From assembly GCA_015698045.1 (NCBI GenBank), contig BLAL01000194.1, positions 1,674,001 to 1,738,000 on the forward strand: a stretch of DNA of 64,000 nucleotides. Reading direction: 5' to 3'. Of this stretch, positions 12,282 through 23,851 are shown one piece after another. How positions within the stretch are numbered: position 1 is the stretch's first letter; every line of letters begins with the position of its first letter. The notes beneath the pieces are model-generated. The model did no database searches and was not told where the DNA came from. It worked only from the letters and a program-made list of their open reading frames with translations. Position numbers and translations under genes: made by a program. The DNA comes from Rhizophagus clarus. Taxonomy: Eukaryota > Glomeromycota > Glomeromycetes > Glomerales > Glomeraceae.

Positions 12282-12901
12282 TTGTAATTAAGTATCATTT
12301 CAAATATCATTAAAACATCGCTTCGATGTCAACACAATATCAATCAACCATATTTTTCTTTTTGTACTGCGAATATTACAAAAATGAAAAAAAATTATAA
12401 TTGTTATTTATACTAACTGAATCGTTAGCAATAATTACAGTATATTGATACTATCAGTAAATAAAAAAAATAACGTTTTGTTTAAAAATATAAAACACAT
12501 AGTAACTATGATATTGAATAAATATTACCACGAACAAAATTGTACAAAATAAACAAAAATTAATTATATTGCTTTAAAATAATAATTATTTTTGATCCAA
12601 CTCTTATTTGTACTATTGTAATGATCTTGACATCCCAGATTGCATTTATGAATAAAATGTACTTTATTTACACTTAAGGTTCTGCAAAAAATCCGATCTG
12701 ATTAGATCTGATTCAGATTCGATCTGGTCGAATCCAGATCAGATTATAGTATTATAATCCGCGAATCAGATTCAGATTCCAAATTTGAATCTAAAGTTCA
12801 GATTCGGATTTGAAATTGTATAATCTGAATCTGTCGAATTGAATCTGGATCAGATCCACCAGATCTGGATCAGATCATAAGATCTATTAATCCAGACATT
12901 T

Positions 12902-13110
12902 TTGTTTATAAAATTGCAAAAGAAAACGCTGGAACAGATAATTCTAGTGTTTTATATATATGAAGTTGCAAAAGAAACGCCAGAACAGATGGTTCTAGCG
13001 TTTTTTACATACCAAGTTGCAAAAAACAAACATCAGAACAGGCGATTCTGCATTTTTATTTATAAAATTTCAAAAAAAATGCCAGAACAGAACCGCGACC
13101 TATTAAACAC
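12902..13110. repeat. About 62-bp hairpin-forming repeat, 3-4 copies
   Basis: Units of the type GCCAGAACAG, a few bases, then GTTCTAGCGTTTTT can fold on themselves. The same hairpin core builds the long array at 56985-58018. Confidence 0.65.
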
Positions 13111-13189
13111 ACCAAAATGGCAGTTTTTCACATTATTTTATGAAAAAAAAATGCTGAAATCAGCATTTTTTTTGAATAACACCGTTTAT

Positions 13190-14380
13190 TAATGGAAAAA
13201 ATGTTAAATTATTTTTTAAATAAACGATTTAGAAAAAATGTTAAATCATTTTGTTTTATTAAACGATTTAGAAAAAATCATTTTTTATTTATTAAAACGA
13301 TTTTTAAAAGAAACGTTGAAATTGTTTTTTTTATTAAAATCGTTTTTTTTGTTAAACGATTTTAAAAAGCGTAAAATCATTTTTTTTTATTAAAATGATT
13401 TTAAAAAAACAGTTAAAAATCGTTTTTTTATTAAACAATTTTTTTAAAAAAAAATTAAAAGGTTTTTTATTAAACTATTTTTAAAAAACTGTTAAAATCG
13501 TTCTTTCATTAAAACGTTTTAAATAAAAACGTAAATTGTTTTTTTTTATTAAACGATTTTAAAAAAACGTAAAATCATTTTTATTAAAACGATTTTGAAA
13601 AAAATACGTACTTTCATTAAAACGATTTTGAAAAAAAATGTAAAATCATTTTTTTTATTAAACGATTCTAAAAAAACCATTAAAATCGTTTTTTTTATTA
13701 AACGATTCTAAAAAAACCGTTAAAATCATTTTTTTTATTAAACGATTCTAAAAAAACTGTTAAAATCGTTTTTTTTATTAAAACAATTTTAAAAAGAACC
13801 GTTAAAGTCGTTCTTTCATTAAAACAATTTTAAAAAAAAATGTAAAATCATTTTTTTTTTATTAAACGATTTTAGAAGAGTGTAAAATCATTTTTTATTA
13901 AACAATTTTTTTTAAAAGTTAAAATTGTTTTTTATTAAACGATTTTTTTTAAAAAAAACGTTAAAAACCGTTTTTTACTAAAATGATTTTTTTAAAAAAT
14001 GTAAATCATTTTTTTTATTTAAAACAATTTTAAAATAGCGTAAAATCATTTTTTATTAAAACAATTTTAAAAAAACCCGTTAAAAATTGTTTTTTTATTA
14101 AAACGATTTAAATAAAAATGTAAATCATTTTTTTTTATTAAACGATTTTAAAAAAGCGTAAAATCATTTTTTATTAAAATGATTTTGAAAAAAAACGTAA
14201 AATCATTTTTTTTTATTAAACGATTCTAAAAAAACTGTTAAAATCATTTTTTTATAAAACGATTTTAAAAAGAACTGTTAAAGTTGTTCTTTCATTAAAA
14301 CAATTTTAAAAAAAAACATAGAATTATTTTTTTATTAACTGTTAACGATTTTAAAAAAGCGTAAAATCATTTTTTTTTAT
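13190..14380. repeat. Palindromic satellite array
   Basis: Dozens of units combine TTTTTTATTAAAACGATTTT with AAAAACGTTAAAATCGTTTT. ATCGTTTT and AAAACGAT alternate, so the array can form many short hairpins. Copies vary at the CG step (CG/CA/TG) and in A/T run length. Confidence 0.85.
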
Positions 14381-17300
14381 TGTTATCTAAATCTGAATTT
14401 GGTCAGATTCAGATCAGATTCAGGTCAAATTCAGATTAAACTCAAATCAGATCTGGGTTTTAAATTTAGGTCTGTAGATCAGATTCAGATTTCAAATATA
14501 TATCCGAATTACAGATCCAGATTTAAAATTGATAGATTTGGATCCGTCAGATCAGATTTAAATCTGGTAAAATCCGATTCAATCTGATCTGTGCAGAACC
14601 CTATTTACACTATCAATTGCACTAATCGGAAAAATGCTCCTCCATCTTTGATTTTCTATGGTTTGAAGGTAGTAGAGAGGGCATTCCAATACTGGATATT
14701 CCTGATTATTATCTTCAAACCAATCTATGACTATAAAGGCATAATACTTCTCATTATTACCTTTATGTTTGAAAATTCCTCTGATGATAGTGTAAGATTT
14801 GTTAAAATCTTCATCATTAATCATAATAAAATCATTAAGGTATAAGGTCACTTTTGCAAAGGTACTATTTTCTTCTTCAATTGTATATGATGTAAATTCA
14901 TACCAGCTTATTGAATTACTGTATATGAGTGCAGCGTCACCTAATCTCATATCTTTGTATGATTCTGACAATTCGCTTTTGAAATTTAATATATTTTGAA
15001 GAAGATTATCCCGATTTTTCTTGGACATTCCTTTTTTTAAAGATATATTGGAAATAAATTCTACTGGTGATGTAACTAAATTTTTTAAAAAAGTTAATAC
15101 TACTACAAATGCATATAAGAAAATTGAAATAAAATTCCTTTAAAACATCACCATCATTATCATTAGAAATTTGCTCTTCATTTTCTTCATTTGAGGATTT
15201 GTCTTCGGTAAGATATCAGTTTAACAATGAATAACCTAAACTTGTAAAACTGGCACAAGGTTTTGTAAATCTTGGATCAATTGCATCATCAGATAAATGC
15301 TGAATTGCAAAGAGAGTATTATATCGTTTTATTAAGTCCAAATCTATATCTTTATGATTTGTACTTGGCACAATTCCTTTGAAAATACGGTGAACCATTT
15401 CCTTAATTCCAACTTGAGTATTATTAAAAGTTCCAAAGGTTTGAGCATGCATTAAAAGATGCATATTTATATGTAAATTTGGCAGATTAATAAAATTTGC
15501 AAAAACCTGTTAAAAAAAATATTGTTAGGATATTTAAGGATATTACTTTTCCAAAATAGTATTATATACCTTTGGAAGTATTATTAACTCATCTTGAAGA
15601 CATTTTTGCAAGCTTTGATAGCTTCCTGTTGTGAATTCACTACTGAAAACAACTTTCATTGTCTTAGCAACATGTATCCAGCATGAAATAACACTCTTTG
15701 GTACAAGATCAATTCAGGCCGCCCCAGTATTTTTCTTAATTGTTACTGCTTTGCTTTCTTTTAAATTTGATGGCTTTAAAAAAATTTAATAAACCAGCAA
15801 ATTAATAAAGATATCATAATTGTTATACTTCTGCGCGAATTAAATTTTAGAATGATGAAAATTTCAGTAGCAAAATCAAATCCAAATTAACATAACCATC
15901 CAAAATTCACTATCCAAAGCGTCCAGGTAGATACAAAATAAAAAAGATAAAAGAATATTAGCAAAGTTCATTAGAGTTCCTAAAAAGCCCATTCCTTATA
16001 CCCGTTTCTTATCTTATTTGTGAGACTCTAATTCCAAAAGTGGCGTTCTTATTCCAATTCCATTCTTCCTTAGTCTTAATAAAATTATTCGTCTTTTAAA
16101 AAGTTTTTTTAAAAAAATTTTGTTTTAAAACCGAATATATATATATATATAATATATAATTCGGCTAAGAACTGGAAAAGAAATAAAATAAAATAAAATA
16201 AACTAATAATTTTGTTTATAAAAACTGAAAAAAAGATAATAAAATTTTGGTTATAAAAACTGATAAAAAAATTTAAAAAACTGAAAAATAAAATAAAATA
16301 AAATAAATAAAAAAATTTAGTAACGATTGGGATCTAATCAAATTTGATCATTGAAATTATTTCAACATTATGTATTATGTCAAAAAAAATGGCTATGCCA
16401 AAATTATTATAGCAGATTTTTACAGACGTAATGCCAAAAGTTTGAAACTGTAATTAATTCGCGCTGAAGTATAATAGTAAGAATACTATTTAAATGTTAC
16501 CTTCAAAAAATGGTATAATATAAATGGCATTATCATTGCAAGTTGAAAATAATCTGACATCATAAAACTGGTATGGTGACTAATCAGATTTGGTAGACGA
16601 GATTATTTTTTTGGTTTTTCGAATTCTTTCCAAACTTCTATAAAATCATCTTTACCTTCCCGTAAAAATAATTCACATGTCAACTTAAGAAAACGTCCAA
16701 TTTTTCCTGCGGTTGCATGATAGACATCCTGTGGAGTCTGTGAATGTCTATCCTTGTTTAAGTTATCCAGGATGCTAGGCTGCGGCCTCAGACCATATTG
16801 TGAACTGAGATGTTTTTTTGCTGATGTACCATTTTCTCGTAATATTTCTTTAAATTAATTGTCAGTAACGTGATGATATCTTGATATTTTTTGTAGATCT
16901 TAATTAAAATCAGTTAATGAATTATAAGATACCGAACAAGTGTGACAGCCCTTCATAGCATTATGTCTTAATACCCTAGCCATATCATTTCCTTGGGTCA
17001 AATCAGTGGTTATAACACCCAAACCAGCTATCACCTAAGCATTTTGGCCATTTACTTTCATTAATTTTCCTTGTTCAAATTCTTTCATTTCAGAAATAAA
17101 TGGCTGAATAAACTCATTAAAATTGCCACCAAATGGGACAAATCCAAGAACAAAATAGTTTTTAAGCAATTTTCTTTCATAAGAGGACATATTTCTGAAT
17201 TGCAAGTATATGCCTCCTAATGAATGATACACATTTCTATATGTACCAAAATCATCATAATACAAATCAATAAACAATTTATACACTGGCAAAGATGATG

Positions 17301-19931
17301 GTAGTAATCTTAATGTGATATAGTCAGAAGGATGTTGATATGAAAATATTACATCATGAATATGCCAACAGCTTTGGTATCTATATATTATCTTGGTAAT
17401 TCGTAATGCGGTTTCAGGAACGTATTGATGCTGGTATACTATTAATATATTAGCTTTTTCAAGGACTTGGAAAATTGCAATCATTTGATATGCCTCATCC
17501 TTCAGCCATACTTCACCAGCAATAAAACGTTCTTGCCTAATTCTTTCTTTAAAAATTTCAGGCAAACTATCATAACTTACAATTTCCTGAATTCTCAGCT
17601 GATATTCATTATTGGCATTTTTTAAAATTGCCCTCAACCTGCCAAGTTGCCGCTCATTATTATAATGATAATAAATAAACTCACCAGATTTATATATCAC
17701 TATCATATTATAAATAAAATAATTAATATGATGGTAACAATACAGGGAATTGATAATATGATTATAAATACCTTCTAATATCTTTATTTGATCATCACCA
17801 AAAAGTGGTGATTCTCCTCACAATGTACTGTGCCAATGTTCTGATTTTGTTTCAAAATCAATTTCAGGACCAAAGTACATGCACCTAAGTATTGAGAGAT
17901 TATTAAGGACATACCAAATAATGTCTCTAATAGAAAATTGGTATGCATTCTTTATTTCTTTAGAAATTGAAGAAGTTTTTTTTTTGATAAAATGAAGATA
18001 GGTTTTGCTGATATAGGAATAAGAGGAAGACATTTTCTCCATTCTCAAAATCTTCAAATATTCTTTACTACATGGTTTGGATTGAATTTGGAATTATGAA
18101 GAACGTCAACAAGATCTTCATAAGCACTTGTAGAGATATTATACTTTTGTAACCAGCAAAAAGTGAAGCAGTCATAAAATTTTCAAAATATAAAGCGAAT
18201 TCTCCATCGCCATTATAGGATGGCATTTTATTTTTATCAAGTGCTTTATCAACAATTTGATGATGATCATCACCTCCCTTTTCTGCTTCTTCCTTTTCCT
18301 CTTTTCCTCCTTCTTCTGTCTCTTTCTCTTCTTTCTCTTCTCTTCCTTCTTCTGTCTCTTCCTCTTCTTTCTTTTCTCCTCCTCCTTCTGTCCCTTCTTC
18401 TTCCTCTTCTTTTTCATTATATAAATTATTGAATGCATATTGTGAAATTATATCATCATCATCATATTCATATTGTGAAATCATATCATCATCTTTATGA
18501 TCATATTGAACCTCCATGTCATCATTATTTTTCGGTAAAGGCGGTGATATTTGTATATTAGTCTGGTAAGAGTGATTAAAGGCAGTGGTTGATGAGGGTG
18601 CAAGCGTTGCAATTCTATTAGTAAAACAATTTTGAATTTGATATCGTTGTTCTGATTCTTCAGTAGTATTGTAATTATATCATTTTCTCATGATTAATTA
18701 GACTTTTATAATACGATAAGAAATTTGGTTATAAATGATAGAACTGAAGAAAATAAGTCTGATTATATATAATTTTTTGTACATTATAACGGGAAGATAA
18801 ATTTAAAATACAGTGCACAACACACATGTTTAATGCATAGGTTCACAAATTCATTTTCAAATTAGAGTTTTGAGTATTAGCTTATATTAGATGAAATGAT
18901 TCAGATAGTTCGTCTGAAATGGAAAGCCTGATAAATTAAAAAAAAAATTTTAATGCATAATGTTATAATAAAACTTAAGAATTTTATTAAAATTTATTGC
19001 TTAAAGTAGTTATTTAGGTACAATAAACATTTATTAATATTATTGCTTGTTTATTAATTGGATTACATTCATTTATAACTGAAAATAAGAAAATTAGAAT
19101 ATATTAACTATAAGCAAAAATTGAAAAATAAATAATAAATATATACCGTCAAATTATTAGCAATATTAAGACCACTTCGTGATGGAATATATATATCCCT
19201 AGTGATGTGATCTAATTTCTTGACTACTTCAAGGTCCTTAGACTTCCAATGGATCTTGAAGCTTTCATACGTAAATTCTATTAATTTTTCTAACGAATTA
19301 ATTTTTTTTAATTCGTTTACATTAATAACGGCAAGTTGACGTTATAGTATTTTCTTAACGACTACTTCCTCTGAGATATATTCATTGACCTAGTGTTCCG
19401 CAAATGATTTGATCAAATCAAATCAATTCGGATTTGATTTGAATTTTGATTTGATTTGATTTGATAATTTTGATTTGCGAATCAAATCCAAATTTCAAAT
19501 CCATATTTGAGTTCAAATCCGAATTTTTTAAAAAAAAATTCAAATCAAATTCAAATCAGCCTAAGCTAATTTGAGCAAATCCGAATCAAACCTATCAAAC
19601 TCAAATCAAATCCAAATTTTAAATAATTAAATTTAAACATTTGAATAATCGGATGATTCAGATCAAATAATAGTGATCTACGTATGATAATCTCTTTTTT
19701 TGAAAAATTGAAGTTCAAACTTTAAAATTCAAAGTAAAAGTTTTCATATTTTTTTTTTTATTCCTTATAATATATTATATATATTTGATAAATTTAATTT
19801 TTATTAGAGAAAAATTCTATCTATTTTGTAATAAATTATCAAATATTCCTTTCTATTAAATTTCTATAATTTAGTAGTCAGTATTTGAATATAATATAAC
19901 TAAATACATAAGTAAATGTTTCTTAAAAAAT

Positions 19932-22360
19932 ATGAATTTAGAAAATATAAATATTAATGAAGATATTGAAATTGATGATGGTACGAATAAATCAATAATA
20001 TCAGAAGAACAGGAAGACGTTAGTAAAGCAAGTGATGTGTGGAAATATTTTACAAAAGATATTAATTACAAACAAAATAAAAAAGCAAAGTGCAATCATT
20101 GTGGAATCACCTATACGTGTACAGCAGGTGCCACTACAAATTTAAAAAAACACATAAAAAGCAAACATTCCAGTTCTGAAAAAATGCAAGAAATGTCTAT
20201 TAAAGATATTCTTAAGGCTGTACCGAAGGTAAATTGCCTATAAATATATAGATTTTTTACACTTTTTTTTTTAAATTTTTTTTTTATTTAAAGGCCGTGT
20301 TTGCCTTTTTTTTTAATTTAATAATTAAATAATAACAAATCTATATTATTTATTAGTGGAAATATAACAATGATGAAATGTTAAAGTGCCTTGTTAAGTG
20401 GATCATAGTTAATCAACACTCATTTACGATAGTTGAAGAACCTGCTTTTGCAGATCTTATATATGCACTTCAGCCTGATGCCAAACTTATCTCGGCTGAT
20501 ACTGTTAAAAGAAAGATTATGGATTTATACGAAAGTAATATAAATAAAGTTAAAGAATCTTTCAAGAACATTACAGGAAAAATATCATTCACTATTGATA
20601 TTTGGACATCTCCATCTGCAAAGTCATTTTTGTCATTAACTGCTCATTATATTGATGATGATTGGAAATTAAATAATGTACTAGTTGATTTTATACAAAT
20701 TTTCGGTAAATTTTTTTTTATTTACTTTTTTGTTTTAGTCTTTAATTTAAAAAAACATTAATTTTGGTTAATTTAAGGTAAACATATGGGTGAGAATATT
20801 AAAAATGCATTTATGTTAGGTATAAATAAACTTTCGATACAAAATAAGGTAATTATTACTTTAACTTTTAAATTATACTATTGTAATTTTATAATTTTAT
20901 TTTATTATATTATTTACAGATAATGGGAATTACGACTGACAATGCATCAAATAACCTAACATTTGTTGATGCATTAGCGAAAGAAAATAATTCTTTTCAA
21001 AAAGATAACCATTTTAGATGTTTTGCTCATGTCATTAATCTATGTGTTCAAGATGCTTTAAAAGAATTAGATGATAAATTAAGTCGGGTAATTGTATTTA
21101 TTTGTTAATAAAATTGCATAATTTAACTAAATAAATATTTATTTTATAATAATATAGCTTCGAACACTTTTGAATAAAATCCACCATTCCCCACAACGTC
21201 AAGAAAAGTTGAGTTTCAACTGTGAACTTCATGGTATTAATAATTTAAAAGTTGTTTTAGATGTATCAACTCGGTGGAATTCCACATTTGATATGATCAA
21301 TAGAGCTTTATATTTAAAAGAGGTAAATTTGTATAATTTATTCATTATTATTTATTTATTAACTTGTAAAATATTTATTAATCTATATTTAAATTATTTA
21401 TTTACTAGGCGCTTAATTCCCTTGCACTTTCTGAAAAAGACCTAAAAAATTTCATTATTACGGATGATGAATGGTCTGAACTTGAAAAAGTTAAATTATT
21501 TCTTGAAAAATTTAAAGAAATAACAGTATTAATGTCCGGTTCATTGTATCCTACACTTTCAATGCTCATTCCTTTATACAATGCTTTAATCGACCATACG
21601 GAAGATTATATATCTGAAGGAGAAGAGGAAAATGAAGGAGAAGATGGAAATGAAAGTGAAGATGAAATTGGAAATGACAATGAGGAATCAACTATTAAAA
21701 AAGCAGCAATGAATTGTCGGGTAAAATTGCTTCACTATTATAATAAAACAAATGACGCATGTATAATTGTAATGATCTTAGATCCGAGACTTAAGATGGA
21801 ATACTATAATGACGAAATGTGGAATGATGATCAGAGAAGAGAAATTCGGGAAAAGCTAATATTTAATATTTTAAAATTTATTTGAATTATAATTTATAAT
21901 ATTATTTGATGTATATAATATTATACTAATAATATTTAAATATTAATTTTTTAGATTCTTAAATGTTTATAATACTACTTATTCTAATTCAAACTCAAGT
22001 TCAACTTTAAACAATTCTTTGAATAATGAATACAAAAATTCAATTACATCAAAAGTATTTAAACGAAAACGTACACAAGAAATTGATGAATTTCAAGCAT
22101 ATTTTTTATCACCAGTTTGTGATGAAAGTGTTGATCCGCTTCAATGGTGGAAGATAAACCAATCTCAATTTCCCAGACTTGCTAAGATGGCAATGGATTA
22201 TTTGGCTATACCTTCCACTAGCGTTCCTTCAGAAGAGTGTTTTTCAATTAGTAAAAATTTAATCACTGATAAGCGTAACAAATTGGCAGGAAAAACTATA
22301 AGATCCTGCATGTGTTTGAAATCATGGATTTCGGGATCATTGAGTGATTTATTTGAATAA
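19932..22360 (+). CDS. hAT-family transposase with BED zinc finger, 633 aa
   Basis: Seven exons: 19932-20228, 20357-20705, 20778-20848, 20920-21087, 21158-21322, 21409-21854 and 21955-22360. Together they make 1902 nt, 634 codons with the stop, and no internal stop. The protein cuts and pastes DNA at the element's inverted termini. It has an N-terminal BED finger (about residues 48-77: CNHCG, later HIKSKH), an RNase-H-like core with the first Asp in FTIDIWTSPS and the second in GITTDNASNN, the HVINLCVQDAL and DVSTRWNST blocks typical of hAT, an acidic insertion (SEGEEENEGED), and a C-terminal hATC dimerisation domain (QWWKINQSQFPRLAKMAMDY, then SVPSEECFSISK). Intron six (21855-21954) starts with GC instead of GT; the GC-AG reading is the one that keeps the conserved frame. 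The start is the first ATG of the open frame ahead of the BED finger. Confidence 0.92.
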
Positions 22361-22539
22361 TTAATAGAATTGTTGCAGTGATTTATTATGAGATTTGATA
22401 ATCATATTCGAATTTAGGATCGTTACTTAGTGATTTATTGATATTAATAACTAATTTTTTAATTTTAATAATCAATACAATATAAATATTATAAATAAAA
22501 TATATTTGCTATAAAAATAAAAAGAAACGCTTAACACGC

Positions 22540-22945
22540 TTCTTAAAGGTAATAACAAACCTCCAAAGAAACTTATTTACCGCTCAAAACTCCTCTTCAG
22601 AGAAACTGTTATCTGCATGAAATAAAAAAAAAAAAAGAAGAAATGTTTAGTACATTTCTTAGAGGTAATGGAGAGACTTTTCCCAAAAAAATTATTTATT
22701 GTCTAAAAGTCCTCTCCGGAGCATTCATTACCTACATAAAGTAAACTAAAAAAAGGAAACTTTAATATGTTTCTTATGGGTAATGACGAAACCCTTAGAA
22801 TTTGTTTGAAGAAACTAGAACTTACAAAATAAAAATCAACGTTAACACATTCTTATATAGCGAACCCTCTCTTAAAGAGTTTGAAAGTCCTCTTTTGAGA
22901 AATCAGGACCTGTAAAAAAAAATATAAAAATAAATGTTAACTTAC
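22540..22945 (-). repeat. Degenerate exon-like units downstream of the 33-nt array
   Basis: On the minus strand, exon-like segments bounded by splice-like ends appear near 22910-22865 (acceptor TTTTTTTTACAG), 22833-22790, 22735-22710 and 22618-22587 (acceptor TTTCATGCAG, donor GTAAATAAG). Several donors are decayed, for example GT to AT. They look like older, diverged members of the array that follows. Confidence 0.5.
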
Positions 22946-23851
22946 AAATCCAAAATGGCATCTAAAAAAGGTCCGGAAGCTATAAAAAAAAAAGAAAAAT
23001 AGAAGGTTAGTATAATGATTAATGCCTATACGCCTTCTTAAAAAAAATTGTACTTTTTTTTTTACTTTTTAAATTACCGGTCCGAAATGGCGTCCAAACG
23101 AGTCCGGAAGCTATAAAAAAAAAGAAAAATAGAAGGTTAGTATAACGCCTATACGCCTTCTACTTAAAAAAAATTGTATTTTTTTTTTACTTTTAACTTA
23201 CCGGTCCGAAATGGCGTCCAAAGGAGTCCGGAAGCTATAAAAAAAAAAGAAAAATAGAAGGTTAGTATAACGCCTATACGCCTTCTTACAAAAAAAAAAT
23301 TGTATTTTTTTTTTTACTTTTAACTTACCGGTCCGAAATGGCGTCCAAACGAGTCCGGAAGCTATAAAAAAAAAGAAAAATAAAAGGTTAGTATAACGCC
23401 TATACGCCTTCTACTTAAAAAAAATTGTATTTTTTTTTTACTTTTAACTTACCGGTCTGAAATGGCGTCCAAACGAGTCCGGAAGCTATAAAAAAAAAGA
23501 AAAATAGAAGGTTAGTATAACGCCTATACGCCTTCTACTTAAAAAAAATTGTATTTTTTTTTTACTTTTAACTTACCGGTCCGAAATGGCGTCCAAAGGA
23601 GTCCGGAAGCTATAAAAAAAAAAGAAAAATAGAAGGTTAGTATAACGCCTATACGCCTTCTTACAAAAAAAAAATTGTATTTTTTTTTTTACTTTTAACT
23701 TACCGGTCCGAAATGGCGTCTGAAGGAGTCCGGAAGCTATAAAAAAAAAGAAAAATAGAAGGTTAGTATAACGCCTATACGGCTTCTACTTAAAAAAAAT
23801 TGTATTTTTTTTTTTACTTTTAACTTACCGGTCCGAAATGGAGTCCGGAAG
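22946..23851 (-). repeat. Tandem array of 33-nt microexon-like units with complete splice signals
   Basis: Eight units with a 124-127-bp period. On the minus strand each has an acceptor TTTTTTTATAG, a GC-rich segment starting CTTCCGGACTCGTTTGGACG, then a donor, which is GTAAGTT in seven of eight. TACTAAC, a textbook branch site, lies about 25-30 nt before each acceptor, separated from it by a T-rich tract. Segments: 22946-22979 (34 nt); 23078-23110, 23202-23234, 23329-23361, 23453-23485, 23577-23609 and 23704-23736 (33 nt each); 23829-23851 (23 nt, with a deletion). The 33-nt segment has no stop in any frame and keeps phase when repeated; one frame gives LPDSFGRHFGP. It is the only cargo of the hAT besides the transposase. 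Function unknown. Confidence 0.8.

Larger units (their letters stand above)
12675..14603. mobile_element. Non-autonomous hAT element filled with hairpin satellites
   Basis: Termini TAAGGTTCTGCA (12675) and TGCAGAACCCTA (ending 14603) are near-perfect inverted repeats. They are flanked by the 8-bp target duplication TTTACACT at 12667-12674 and 14604-14611, the hAT signature. Inside each end is a subterminal zone of CAGATCTGATC-type repeats. The 1929-bp element encodes nothing. Removing it and one duplication rejoins the reading frame of the host gene at the SAIDSV/NKVHFIHK junction. The same termini occur at 37059-38222. Confidence 0.92.
12564..18691 (-). pseudogene. Decayed large transposase-like gene, split by a transposon
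   Basis: Minus-strand gene from an ATG at 18691 to TAA at 12564-12566. In order: an Asn/Asp/Glu-rich N-terminus with an acidic EEE/GGG tract (about 18500-18260), a helical segment (about 18180-17820), a core (17706-17035) containing YYDDFGTYRNVYHSLGG and NYFVLGFVPFGG, then GVITTDLTQGNDMARVLRHN and a Cys pair (about 17030-16930), and a C-terminal beta-rich part (15028-14620) ending WRSIFPISAIDSV. The last 35 or so codons (VHFIHKC to the stop) lie beyond the inserted element 12675-14603. Introns such as the 72-nt one near 17780-17707 are visible. It carries frameshifts (one near 18150) and nonsense codons, for example TAG replacing Trp near 17034. I recall similar proteins as multicopy, transposase-like genes in Rhizophagus. 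Kinship to Tnp2/Plavaka or KDZ types is possible but not settled. Confidence 0.6.

Noticed and set aside
12675-12690. TA target duplication (Tc1/mariner) for the TAAGGTTCTGCA element
   Set aside because: Including the TA in the terminus reveals a perfect 8-bp TTTACACT duplication, and host-frame restoration supports hAT instead.
14591-14999. Plus-strand ORFs opposite the decayed transposase-like gene
   Set aside because: Antisense shadows of a minus-strand coding exon whose conserved blocks read clearly on the other strand.
18172-18438. Overlapping Lys/Arg- and Leu-rich frames in the acidic-tract region
   Set aside because: Shadows of the Glu/Gly-rich tract of the decayed transposase-like gene in other frames.
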